Origin: Annona cherimola
Taxonomy: Eukaryota > Streptophyta > Magnoliopsida > Magnoliales > Annonaceae
Assembly: GCA_030490835.1 (NCBI GenBank)
Contig: CM059972.1
Location: 41,891,452 to 41,955,451, forward strand
DNA length: 64,000 nucleotides
Direction: 5' to 3'
Shown here in pieces: positions 34,817 to 46,762 of the stretch (position 1 is its first letter; each line of letters opens with the position of its first letter). Made by a program: the position numbers and the translations under genes. The notes beneath the pieces are model-generated. The model saw only the letters and a program-made list of their open reading frames with translations. It was not told the origin of the DNA and did not search any database.

Positions 34817-35149
34817 CCATTGATAGTTTGAAGGCATTCATAGAAGGATAGTTTGTGGTCGTGAATGAAAAACTTGCATCCATTAATGCTCGTTTGAATA
34901 GATTGAAGAATCTAGGAGCAAGCGGTTGTCAAACGATTAGGAGTGAAAGCTGATTCAATGAATTACCTTGTCTTTCTAATGTTTTTACTCTTGTTAATGT
35001 TTATTAAACTTGGATCAACTTGAACTGGATGTAATGAAACTGATGGTGTAGTTTTGTTACAACTAGTAGACATCTCGATGTTGCTCTTATATGGCATGTT
35101 ATATTACTTTTGTTAGGAGATGTAACCAAAACGTGCAGACCATCGAGTC
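34817..35149 (+). other. Degenerate spacer after the coding remnant
   Basis: Bases 34817-34960 still resemble coding sequence in disrupted frames ('gcatccattaatgctcgttt'). The rest is AT-rich. No feature can be assigned. Confidence 0.4.
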
Positions 35150-35824
35150 ACCAAATTAGACATTTGGTGTTCAAACGTTCGGTTTATAATTGTAAAATAC
35201 ACGCTTGGACGTTTGATGTTCGGTTGTCCAATTAACAAATGGACGTTTGATAGGCAGTCATCCGATTTCATAATTAGAGTGTCATAGTAGCTTTAGACCA
35301 TCCCAAACATCCACATTTTAAAACACACGCTTGGACGTCTGATGTTTGTTGTCCAGTTAACAAATGGACGTATGATAAGTAGTCGTTTGATTTCATAATG
35401 GGAGTTTCATAGCATCCTTGACCATCCCAAACGTCCACATTGTAAAACACGTGCTTGGATGTCTGATGTTCGGTTGTCCAGTTAACAACTGGACGTCTGA
35501 TAGTCAATCATCCAATTTCATAATGGGAGTTCCATAGTATCCTTGGACTATCCAAACGTCCACATTGTAAAACACGTACTTGAATGTCTGATGTTCGGTC
35601 ATCAAGTTAACAAATGGTGTCTGAAAGGCAGTTGTCCAATTTCATAATGGGGGTTCCATAGCCACCTTGGACCATCCAAAACATCCACATTGTAAAATAT
35701 GTGCTTGGACATCTGATGTTCGGTCTAATAAGTAGTCGTCTGGAAGGCAGTTGTCAAGAGTTAACAAATGGCGTCTAATAAGTAGTCGTTCGATTTCATA
35801 ATAGGAGTTACATAGCAGCCTTGG
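35150..35824 (+). repeat. Tandem repeat, period ~124 bp, about five units
   Basis: The unit contains 'accatcccaaacgtccaca', 'ttgtaaaacacgtgcttgga', 'gatgttcggttgtccagtta' and 'tttcataatgggagt'. Anchor positions of 'catag...ccttggacc' are ~35283, 35409, 35533, 35656 and 35812, giving spacings of 126, 124, 123 and a longer last one. Copies differ by ~10 percent and by small indels. A stop-free minus-strand frame is a by-product. Confidence 0.88.
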
Positions 35825-37161
35825 TGATAATTCGAAAGTAATAGTATATTTTGTACACATTTTATACTAATTTGGAGGGTAATTATTTCAGTTTAATGTG
35901 AAATTTGGTTTAAAACATGTTTTAGTAACATTTGGGTATCAAATATTAATTTCAAGCAATTTAAACGATTTTTGTGATCTTTTGGCTTGAAATTACATTT
36001 TATTTGTTACTATAGAATTAAATGGGTTTGAATTAAGTTTTATATTGGAAAACTATTTATTAATTTTAGCAATTGATGACTTAAAATATTTAGTTTTTAT
36101 GCAGGAAAAATAAATTTCAGCAAGTGGGCCCCGCATGAATCAACATGCATCATCTGATGTCATCCATCACGTCCAGATTAATCCGCCCAGAAATCCAAGA
36201 AGTGAGGCCCACCATGCAACGTCTAGATGGCCATCAAGTGAAGCCAAGATGCTACCCAAAATTCCATCCGTTCAATCAGCGGGCCAGGCATCACGTTCAT
36301 TATTTAAACCAGCTCTATCCATGTTCAAATCATGCCGCAAATCAACTTCCAGATTTTAAACCCATCTAGGCCGTTAATCCAGATCCATGCATTTGAACAG
36401 CCACCAATCAGCTATTAAAATTCAGTCCATCTAATCCAGTTGAGCGCCCAAGCATTCAAGAAATCCAGGCCATCCATCTAAGCGGCAGAATTTTACACCG
36501 CCCAGCCCTCTATCTCAGACGTCCTTTATTTTCAACTGTGGGGCCCACTAATATCCAGCCATCCATGCCATCTAGCTGTCCAGATTCTTCACCGTTCTAA
36601 GTGGGCCCGACGAGCTGCCAGTCCAGATCACATTCAGAAATCCATCAGATGGGTACCACCGTCTAAGCGATCAGCCATCGTCCAGCTGAATTTTATGCAA
36701 AAAAAATCCAAACGGTCCAAGATGAGCAGCTGTCCACCATAAAAATTGCACCGACCAGCATCTTATCTCCATCCAAGTCATTCAATTTCTTATCAATCAG
36801 AAATTCTGGCTGTCCAGATCAATTGGCAAAATCCCTCAAGCTGTCCACCGTTGAAGTCTTAAATCCACCGCCCATACAATTAATCGCATCCGTTGATCCA
36901 AGATGCAGATGAAATTAACGTGTCCAGGATCCATGCCATCCAGCCATTCATCACCATCTAGAATTTTCAATATCCAGCCATTAATTCCATCCAAGCCGTT
37001 AATCAGATCCGGCAATTCAAGTCCAGAAATCAACGGCTAGAGATTTCATCCATGCAGCTTATTTACATAATTCAGATTTGCGTTTAATGGGGCCCACTTA
37101 AAGCAATTAAATCCAAGGGCGAACTGTGTGCACGAGATGGAGGGCTGAAATTTTTCAAGCC

Positions 37162-37169
37162 TATAAATA
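37162..37169 (+). promoter_or_regulatory. TATA box of the unidentified LTR-like block
   Basis: TATAAATA, ~90 bp upstream of a (GA)n run. No coding frame starts downstream. Confidence 0.55.
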
Positions 37170-37776
37170 GGTGGTTCCATAGCATGCCGAAGGGGGGAGA
37201 ACTTTATAGAGAATTTTCCAGACAGAATTTTGAGAAGAAAAAAATAATTGGAAGAGAGATAGAGAGAGAGAGAGAGAGTTGGAGAGCACGGGCAAGAGAT
37301 GGACCGGCGAGTTGTGTGAAGCAGCCGACACACTATCGGGAGCTTCAAACTAATAAGCCTTCCTATCTTTTCCCTTTTTAATTTTTATTGTCTTGTTTAA
37401 GATGGATTTTGATTTTAATTTTATTTTGGACTTAAATATGCTTGGCTAAACCCTAAATTTAGGGTTTAGGATGTAGCATGCGTACAATTTAGCGTGGTGT
37501 GAGTTTTTAATTTATTTATGATGGATATTATTGTTAATTTAATATCTTATGATTTTTATGCTTGCCTTATACATGGGCCCATACTTTGGCATGATTTCAT
37601 ATATTAGGTGATGGAACCGAGAGGTGGAAATCTAATATACAATAATCAAGATATTAAATCTGGAAATCTAAGACCATGAGAATAGGCATGATGACCTTGA
37701 GGAATTCCATGTACGAACCATAGAACTTAATGGATTCTAATTAACTTAATCCTGTGAGAATAGGTGGTTAAGAAAA

Positions 37777-40700
37777 TGTAATACCCAGACTCACATAGGA
37801 TTCATATAATTACATTTAAGGTGTAATTATGATTTATGTGTGAATTTATTGAATTTTGGATAATTTTCATGAATTTACGAATTTTGCAATTAGGGTTTGC
37901 AATTAAGAATGGTGATTAAGATTAATCGCCAAAGCCCAATATGAGTCAAGGTGACTAAAGGGGCTTAATGAGGATTAGAACATTCTAATGTTGCATGAAT
38001 ATTTATTTTAATTTCCATGATTTAATTAATGGAAATTAAAATGGAAATTATAGAATTGTGTTGAAAATCATAGAAAATTCATAACTTTATGCTTACAAGG
38101 CGAAATGAGATGAAATTTTAAAGGCGAGCTCATGATTTTAGGCTCAAACTTATAAGTGGATTGGATTAAGGCACAAGTGATGAGATTAAGGTGATAATTA
38201 TTTATTTTTAATCTCACACTCCAAAGAAAATTTCAAAGGGTTCATAACTTGACGTAGAAACGTCGGTTTGAGATGAAATTTGAAACGATGGAATAAAATT
38301 ATGAAATCTATGGAATGAGTAGATTTGATTAAGCTAATTACTATGGGAAAGTGGTTAATTAGAAAAAGGTACCTAGTATTGACTTTGTGTACCCTAGACT
38401 ACCATAGCATTTAATAAAAAGCATTTGAGAAAATGATATTTAAATGCTATGCAAGGTGTCAATTTTTGAATGGATTGAGCTGGATTTTTAAGAATTTTTT
38501 AATGGTCAAATCCATGTAAAAGCAAGGGTTTAAATACATGGGTTTAATGACCTAAACTTAGCTCAAATGGAGCTCAGGTGTGGTGGCACACCAAGGGACG
38601 TCCAAGGGGGGATAAGGCTTGATATTTGGATTTTTTAAAATCCTAAAAAATGTCTAAGATGCCTAACACCTAGGTGAAGTAAATGGGTAATTAAAAATTT
38701 GGAATTTCATGAAAAAATCGTTGAAAAGGAAGCTTCATGGATGTTGCAAATAGTGGACAACAACATGGTGCATAAATGCATGGATTTTGTGGATTTTTGT
38801 AAAATAGAAAATGCATATTTTACTTGGATATAAAAATGCCATGTCATCAAGGGATAAGGTAGAAATAAATTTCCCTCATGACATGTGGCAAATGGGTCCC
38901 ACTAGCTGGTTAAAAAAATCAAAAAATGGATGCTTATCTTGGGAACGCGCAAGGCAAGAAGGGGGGAGGAAATTTCCCAAATTTTTGCTAAGTCTTGAGC
39001 AGCCCTTGCACGACCCAAAACAGCAAGGAAAAGAAGGGAAAAAGAGGAGAAAAAGAGAAGGAAAAAGTGGAGAAAAAGAAGAGGAACCAAGCAACTCAAG
39101 TTGGAATCAAGTTAGGGTTAATTCAAGTAAGTGAAATCTATGTTTTGAATCGCCTAAATCAAGTTTTTCTCTCTCAAATCATGAGCCATGAATATGGTTC
39201 ATAAATAAATCTTAAATTATGAGTCATGATGACTTAATATGGGGTTTGAATGATTTTTTAAAGATTTAAATGAAATCAAGAGTTCAAGAGAGTGAAAATG
39301 GAAGTTTAGATTGGATTTTGAGATGAAAACTAACTTGGAAAATCTCAAAACCCTAAACTAAGTTTTTGTATGATTTAGGCATGTTGATTTGGATGTAATT
39401 CATGCTATTTTGAATTACCTATGATGATTTAAGCATTGGTTGATGATTTTAGCAAATATGAAACCCTAAGTTTCAAGAAATGACCCGATCTTCTATTTTT
39501 GGGTTAAAAATGATACAAGGAAGCACTCAAGTTGTTTTTGGATGAATTTTTGGGTAAAGTATCCTAAATTAAGGACCCTTTGGAAGGCCAAAGTGGGCTG
39601 GTTGAGTTTGCCCTAAATCTGATGTTTTAGGGTATGCTTGAGGGACGTCCAAATGGGGGCCAAAATGAATGATTTTCTTATGATTTTTTGTTGCTGATTG
39701 TAATGAAATGATTTATGAATGTTCTGGAGGGTAAAATACCCTATGTTTATGGTACTTTGAGTGTCCAAAATATTTTGAAAATATTAGCCGTAAATCTGAT
39801 TTTATGGACATATGATTGGACACGTCAAATGGATACCCTATATGCATGAATATGTTGCTGTTATGGAAGCCAACGAATTTTGAATTTTAAATATGTGATA
39901 ATACCCTAAATTTGGGTTAAGAAAAACATAATTACTTGCTGGAAATTATGACTTAAAAATCTGTTATGATTGAAGTCATGAAAGATGCGTTTAAATGATG
40001 AAAAATGAGTCTTAACATGGCTGTTTTGGAAATCAGCTATAAAGGGATTAAAAATCCAAAATTAAACCCTAAAGTATATGTTGATTAAGGGGTTTAATGA
40101 TGATGAAAATGGAAGAAAGTTTCTGTGTTAAGAAAATTTAAGAAACACATAATATATGTGTTGTATGTTGAACATATGTGAAGCGTATGTATAAATGGTT
40201 GATATGTGACTTATGAGAATTTTCTAAAATGCAAAAATATGCATGAAAATGTGATAAAATGCATGAATAAGTTTCCGTATGATTAAGGATTAATTGTCTC
40301 AATTTTTGAGATTTATTTATGAAGCTTGAAACGTCACTTATATTCTTAGAATGAGTATAGACGTAAGAAAGATGGAAAATGCATGAAAAATGGTTAATGG
40401 GAGATATAAATCCCCATATGTTGAGATATGAAATTATGTTATGTGTTTATCCTAAATATGGGATTAAAACACATTATGGAAAGTATGGAATGAATGCTAT
40501 GATTTGCATAAGTGCCTGTCATGTATGAATGATCGACTTGAAAATCCTAGTTGATTATGTATGTTAATGGATTATGGGTTGGAAAACTAAGCAAGCAAAT
40601 GAAAATGTTATGAATGCAATGTCATTCTTATATGTATAGGGAAAGGCAAACGGATAAGCGATACGAAAAGCTAAGGCGAAGCAGGTAAGCAAGCAGCTTT

Positions 40701-41891
40701 CTAAATAACTTTTGTTTTATCAAAAGATGATAAAATGATTGTTAATGATGTTCTAACTACTTGAATGATTTAGCAAATGTATGTTTTAAATGCTTTCTAA
40801 GATGTTTAAGGATGGTCATTCCTTATCTCAATGTGTATTGAAATGATTATTTCCAATATGACGAGTGATTTGCTTACTGTTTCGCAAGTGTTTATGAAAA
40901 ATGATGAAGCATGGATTTAAACAATGTTTCATTGAAATGATGTTTAAAAGAGATGGTGCAAAGAATTCTCTACATGAGAATGAGAAGTTTTCATGTGTAA
41001 GAGGTATATAATGCCGGGGTGACGAAAGTCATGAATGGAATGGAAATCAAGTAGGCTAGTCAAGGCAGAAAGCAAGACAAGGAGTCCGCCCTTGATGTTG
41101 CCAAGTCAGAAGGTCCGGCGCCAAGGATGGAAAGGATCACGTCATGAAAGAATGTTCCCCGAGCTAGCGTACCGTCACATGAAGGATAATGTCATGAATG
41201 GAAATGATGCATTTGCACATCCAATATTTATGAAATGCCCAAAATTGGGATTAAACTGGCTTGCATGACTGGTTTACACGAACGGTTTATGAATGGTTTG
41301 TGAAAAGGTTTCTGCTCCGCAGGTAGTTGATCACTTGCTAAGTGTCTCCTACCGAATGGAGAGAAATACTTTTAAACAATGTTGCATTCAAAATGAATTG
41401 CCTGAAAAACCCTATAGCTTGCTTATTGAGTCATGTTTTGTTTTTCAAACCCAAAGACAGGTGAAAGGAAGAAGGCGAGGAGCACAGGTGGAGATTCAAG
41501 GATGAATGAATTCTTCTGAACACCTGTATATGCCTTTATGTATGAATGATGACATTAAAATGTGAATTAATGTTGTATATGAATTATGTTATGGTTTTGT
41601 GACCATAGAAGATGAAAAATTATTGTGGTCAATTGTTAAGAATGATTTATCATGATATGATTAAGTATGAAATTTATGAGATCATTTGTGTATGTCTCAA
41701 ATATTAAAATGACCTAAAAAGGCATTTGATGGAAATTGAATGTATAAATGGTATAAACTCCTAAGGAGTTAAGCTTTAAGTGGATAAATATCCAATAAGC
41801 CCATCGTGTGACAAGGCAACAATCCTGATCACGTTTACCAATCGATAGATCTTGGAGTAAGGTTGTGATGCTCGGGCTGGGGCGCTACAGA
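37777..41891 (+). repeat. Complete solo Ty3-type LTR, 4115 bp
   Basis: Starts TGTAATACCC, ends GGGGCGCTACA, with a perfect GAAAA duplication (37772-37776 and 41892-41896). It is the same family as the LTRs of the Ty3 element at the window start and serves as the full-length reference. A GA-rich stretch at 39010-39090 marks the leader. There is no internal domain and no coding region. Confidence 0.9.
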
Positions 41892-42984
41892 AAATTAGGG
41901 TACGCCTTATAGGTTTCGAGAGAAGGAGCAAGGATAAATTAGGGTTTGCTCTTCTTTAACAAATAATATCCAGATTAAATAATTATACCACTATCCATTG
42001 CAAAAGATGCATGTAAAATCTTAGACCCTAGGTATTCGCACTCTCATTCTCTACTCGTTTTAGCTTTCAATTTTCTCTTCCCATTTTCCTATTTCTTTTC
42101 CATTTTATTTATTATATTCTACTCATATCCGACACGAAAGCATTTAAGAGCAAAGTTTATGTGGCGCCCCAAACCGAGACGTCACTTCCTTACCTCAAGA
42201 CCTTATTGATTGGTAAATGTGAATCAGGATTGTTGCCTTGATCATGCAGCGGTTTCTTAATTGGAACTCGTCCAAATTTTATTTTTTCTATCATCATTCG
42301 TTTTCTTCACATTCTACATCATTCATCATACAAGCGACATTACACTTGTAATAAAATTTCATATTCTATTTCATAGCATCTCATCATGCTTTTCTATAAT
42401 GACATTTACATTCCATACTTACATACAATCAATCATTGTACACATCATACATACATACATACATTCATTGAATCACAAAGGACTTAGATTTCTAAATAAG
42501 TCCACATATACATCAACATACCTTAGAGCTTTATTTCATGCTATCCCATTTCTTATAGCCCACATGGCAACCATCACGTACTTTTCTTCATGACTTATAT
42601 TTGCAGCCTCTTGAGTTTCCGGCTACCTGTCTAAGGTTTGGGAAAACAAATCGTGAGTGACAACTCAGTAAGCAAACATTATATCTTTTAGGGCAATGCT
42701 TCCTTTAAAACCTTTTTCATTAAACATCTTGAACACTTTTTTACTTGAGGACTTCCATATGTCCTAAAACATTGTCATAAAATCTCTTGTTCATAATGAC
42801 AGTTCCATGTCCTTGAACATTCTCATAAAACATCATTCTTAAAATCATTCACAAGCCACGTCTAGGCTTGTTAAGGCAAAACATATGCGTTTCACCCTCT
42901 TTAATTAATTTTCTTTGGTTTTGTATGAACATTTCTAATGTTCCAAAACGTATACATAAAACCATCTTTCATTAGTGGACGTTC

Positions 42985-43300
42985 TACATCCAAAACATTT
43001 TCTTCATAAATTCTTTTTAAAGAAGGACATTCTCATGTCTTAAAACATCATTCACGTAAGCCTTTCTTGGCAAAGGACATTTTTATGTCCAAAAATATTT
43101 TTCATCATAAAATCCTTTAGCCCAGAGACATTTGATGTCTCAAAACATTTTTGACATAGCTTCTTTTAGTGATGGACATCCGTATGTCCTAAAACACTTT
43201 TCATTTAAATACTTTAACATTGGACATTCTCATGTTCATAAACACTTTTCATTTAGGCTCTTTAGAAATGGACATTCCTATGTCCAAAACCAAGTTTCAC
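42985..43300 (-). repeat. Minisatellite with GGACAT...ATGTCC palindromes (R3)
   Basis: About six degenerate units equivalent to the series in R2. For example, 'ggacatttttatgtcc' and 'ggacattcctatgtcc' keep both arms while the middle differs. Confidence 0.8.
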
Positions 43301-43789
43301 ATAAATCCTTTTCATAATCCCTGTCTTGGGGTGTGTTTATAACAAACAAAGCATATAAAATACATAATCCATTTTCATAAATGCATTTGCATAAAAATAT
43401 TTCCTTTCAGTCTTGTTATTTACACTTTTATGTAAAACACCCTATTTTTAGGGTAATTATTTTATAAAAATCCCTTTAGGATAACCTTCATAAAGACATA
43501 CTTTCATGTTCCAATTTTTGGGCTTTTCAAAAGAAAAACATAAGCAAATGCATTTCTCTCCATCCAGTAGTGACACTTAGCAAGTGTTCATGCTACATTT
43601 TGGAAGAGAATCCTTAACAGCACGCTAGCCAGGCGGCTATTCATTCATCCTGCTTCCATCTCATTGAGGGCGTCGCTGGCACTCCTGCCATCCCTTAGCG
43701 ACTTGGCCTTATGTAGAGTGAGCCCCTGTCATCCCAACCGTGCTCTACAACCAGCTTATTCCTTGTACTGGTGCACCATACATCATCCT

Positions 43790-43975
43790 GACAGACCGCA
43801 GTCTGTTTGGTTTAAAGTATCATAGACCATAGCCCGTGTCCTTTTAAACCGAGATCACAGACCTCAGTCTGCATGCATAACTTGAAAACCATCATAGACC
43901 GAAGTTTGAGTCTTTTTAAAACAAATCATTTTGAAAACAAACATATCACAGACCGCAGTCTGTGCAACTTGTAAG
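43790..43975 (-). repeat. CAGACCGCAGTCTG palindrome series (R3)
   Basis: Units such as 'cagaccgcagtctgt' recur at ~43792, 43828, 43858, 43893 and 43947. They are more degenerate than in R2. Confidence 0.72.
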
Positions 43976-46253
43976 CGAGCGCACCCACTTTAACAAGTTG
44001 TCATTTGAAATCTAGTTTTAGGATGACCTTCCTTAAATTCTTTTAGAAGAATTTTGAGTAAATTTTTTTGATAAACATTTGAAATGTTTGTAAAATAATA
44101 CATCTTAAAATCCTTATAAAATAATTTCAAAACCTTTGAATTTTCAAAATTAAACCATATATTTTTTAACATTTTCTTGGTTTCCATTTCAGGGCCTTTT
44201 GCTTACAAAAGTTATGCAATTATGCTATCCCCTTTTTAACCACCCTGATGATTAAATTATTGTCCACATATCTATTATACCATTTTTACATAAAGGGGAA
44301 TTGCATAATCTTTTGCATGCCATTTAGCAACCCGAAATCAAATCATTTATAAAATCAACTTATTAGGTTGGTCATCCTTAAATCCCATTCAACAACATTC
44401 GTATAAACATTTTTTAAGACATTTTCATCATAGATTTTCTTATCTAAAGGAAATCAAAAACTTTTCGAATATCATTTCAAAACATATGGACTATGTCCAA
44501 ACATTGTTTATATTTAATTATCTTGATATAGCAAAACCAAATTTTTTCATAAATCATATCTTCTTTTTCTTTTTCTTTCATATAATTATTTATCACAAAT
44601 TGTTGTAAAAATAATTCAAAACTTATTCACAAATGTCGCTTTATGAAAAAGGCAATATTCCCTTTTTCTTATAAAATACTTTTGAAACAACACCATAAAG
44701 AACTTGCTTACCTGAAAGCAAATTCCTAAAATCATTGGCATAAAACATAAAATTTTGTAAATTTAACATCATGGAGAACTTGCTTACTCATAGCAAATTT
44801 CTCAATCCTATTAACATAAAGCATTGCTAATCCATGGCAACACTTGTGATAAATTCTTTATTTTAAAATTATTGCTTGCTTCCCATGAAGTAAACCTTGA
44901 GACTTTTCCTTAAAGCCATCATTTTTCAAAACTTATGGCTTTGCATTAAAGATGTCATTTTCAAAACTTGTGCTTGCCCATTCGTCAAAATATAATCATA
45001 AATATTTCATTTACATATCGTCATATAAAAAGAAAATAACATTTTAGAAAGTTCGCTTGCTTATCTGAGATCGCCATAATCCCTTTCCTTTCATTCTTTT
45101 CCTTGCCTTTGCCTAGATAAATGAAAATAACATTTCATTTATTTGCATCATCTTCAAATACTTATATTCCTTAGATTTTTCAACCTACATAAATCCATTC
45201 GGATCTGCATTACATTAACTAAACACACTTGTTCTTCAAATCGGATATTCATACATAGCAACATAGCCTATACATATCAATCATCCATTCATTCATTTTA
45301 ATACCCTTATGTAGGGTAAAATTACATACATGTAATAAAACTTCATTAAATCATTATTTGGAGGTTCGTTACCTCCATTTATCATTTTTAACATATTTTT
45401 CATTTTTCACACATCGGTGCTCATTATAAGCACTTAATTAACAACTTAGATATCATATAATAATCTCAAAATTTGAGATTATCATTATTTATCAAAACAG
45501 TAACCTAATCTACGTAATTAATCACTTTTTCATGCATTTTTGTATTTTAACAACTCACATAATCCATATACTATTTATTCATACTTGTCTCTTCATATAC
45601 GTCCATTTCTCAACACATAGATCATGTGTTTCTTAAAATTTTTCAACACAACAACTTGAGTCCTTAATCATCATGATTAAACCCCTTAATTAACACATAA
45701 TTTAGGGTTTAATTTTTGAATTTTAATCCATTCATCTTAGGGTTCCAAAACAGTAACATTAGAACCCATTTTTCATCATTTCAATGCCTGTTTTGACACT
45801 TGATTCAAAATAGATTTTTAATCACTTAATTCTAGAAAATAATAATGCTTTACTTAACCCAAATTTAGGGTATTAACACATATTTAAAATTCAAAATTTG
45901 TTGGCTTGCATAATAGCAACTTCTACACACATTTTGGGTACCCTTTTGCAACATTTTGGACGTCTACATGTATGCCCCTAAAAATCAGATTTAGGGCAGT
46001 CATCTCAATCCACTTTGAATGTCCAACATACTCTATATTTAGGGTATTTTACCCTCTTAATCATCCATAAATTATTTGGGCTCATTCATATATCATTTTT
46101 AACACAAAAATATGAAAATCGGGTCATACGTGTAACCCTAATTCATATCCTTTCTAAATTTTATAGCTTAAGCCCAAATCAACATATGTAATTCATTAAA
46201 TCATGAATCATCATGTAATCATAATTAAACATCAAAACAGCAACATCGCATAA

Positions 46254-46762
46254 TGTGATACCCTGACCCAAGTAAAGCTTATTTATATGCAATTGACATA
46301 TAAATATGTATCACGTATGATTTAGTGGAATTATGAATGATTTCCTATTGCAATATTGATGATTTATTACAATTAGGGCAAGTGATTATGAATGATCAAT
46401 ATAAGGCGATATGGGTCAATGTGATTAAAGAGGCTTAATAAAGATTAGGAATTGTGAAGATATTGAGGATAATTACCTTATATATTATGGTTTAATTAAT
46501 GGAGATTATGATGCCAATTATGGAGTTAAGGTAACAAATGCTAGAAAATGCGTAACTCGACAACGGGAAGGCGGATTAAGATGAAAATTGAAAGGTAAGC
46601 ATATAATTTTGTGCTTAATCCTATAGAAATAATGGATTATGGAAATAATGATGAAATTAGGGTGAAAATCAATCATCACCATCAAAATTCAAAGATGATT
46701 TCAAATGCTTATAACTTGAGCTAGGAAAGTCGAATTGAGACGAAATTTGAAATGAATGGTTA
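46254..46762 (+). repeat. Plus-strand Ty3-type LTR F2, first 509 bp
   Basis: Starts TGTGATACCCTGACCC inside R3 and resembles in layout the first 0.5 kb of the 4.1-kb LTR. It is cut at 46762 by the LARD-like element, and its remainder lies outside the window. Confidence 0.65.

Larger units (their letters stand above)
35825..42159 (+). repeat. LTR-like promoter DNA of an unidentified element, split by a solo LTR
   Basis: From TGATAATTCG at 35825 the DNA is noncoding to 37776, then resumes at 41892 after the solo LTR and runs to the R3 insertion at 42159. Bases 36120-37060 are C/A-rich, with many TCCA, CCATC and GGGCCCAC phrases. A TATA box lies at 37162, followed by a (GA)n leader (37256-37279). 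The layout (coding remnant, tandem repeats, then promoter DNA) fits the 3' end and LTR of a Ty3 element of another lineage. No clear polypurine tract precedes 35825. Confidence 0.45.
42160..46253 (-). repeat. Minus-strand Ty3-type LTR R3, interrupted
   Basis: Begins TGTGGCGCCCC and carries the U5 block. It is collinear with R2 from ~42610 onward. It breaks at 46253 where LTR F2 starts, and its remaining ~1.2 kb (by comparison with R2) lies beyond the nested stack. It has the same two palindromic repeat series as R2. No genes. Confidence 0.8.

Noticed and set aside
36135..36369. Two overlapping 74-codon frames in the LTR-like block
   Set aside because: C/A-rich, low-information translation with no relation to any protein I recognise. 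The context is promoter-like DNA.
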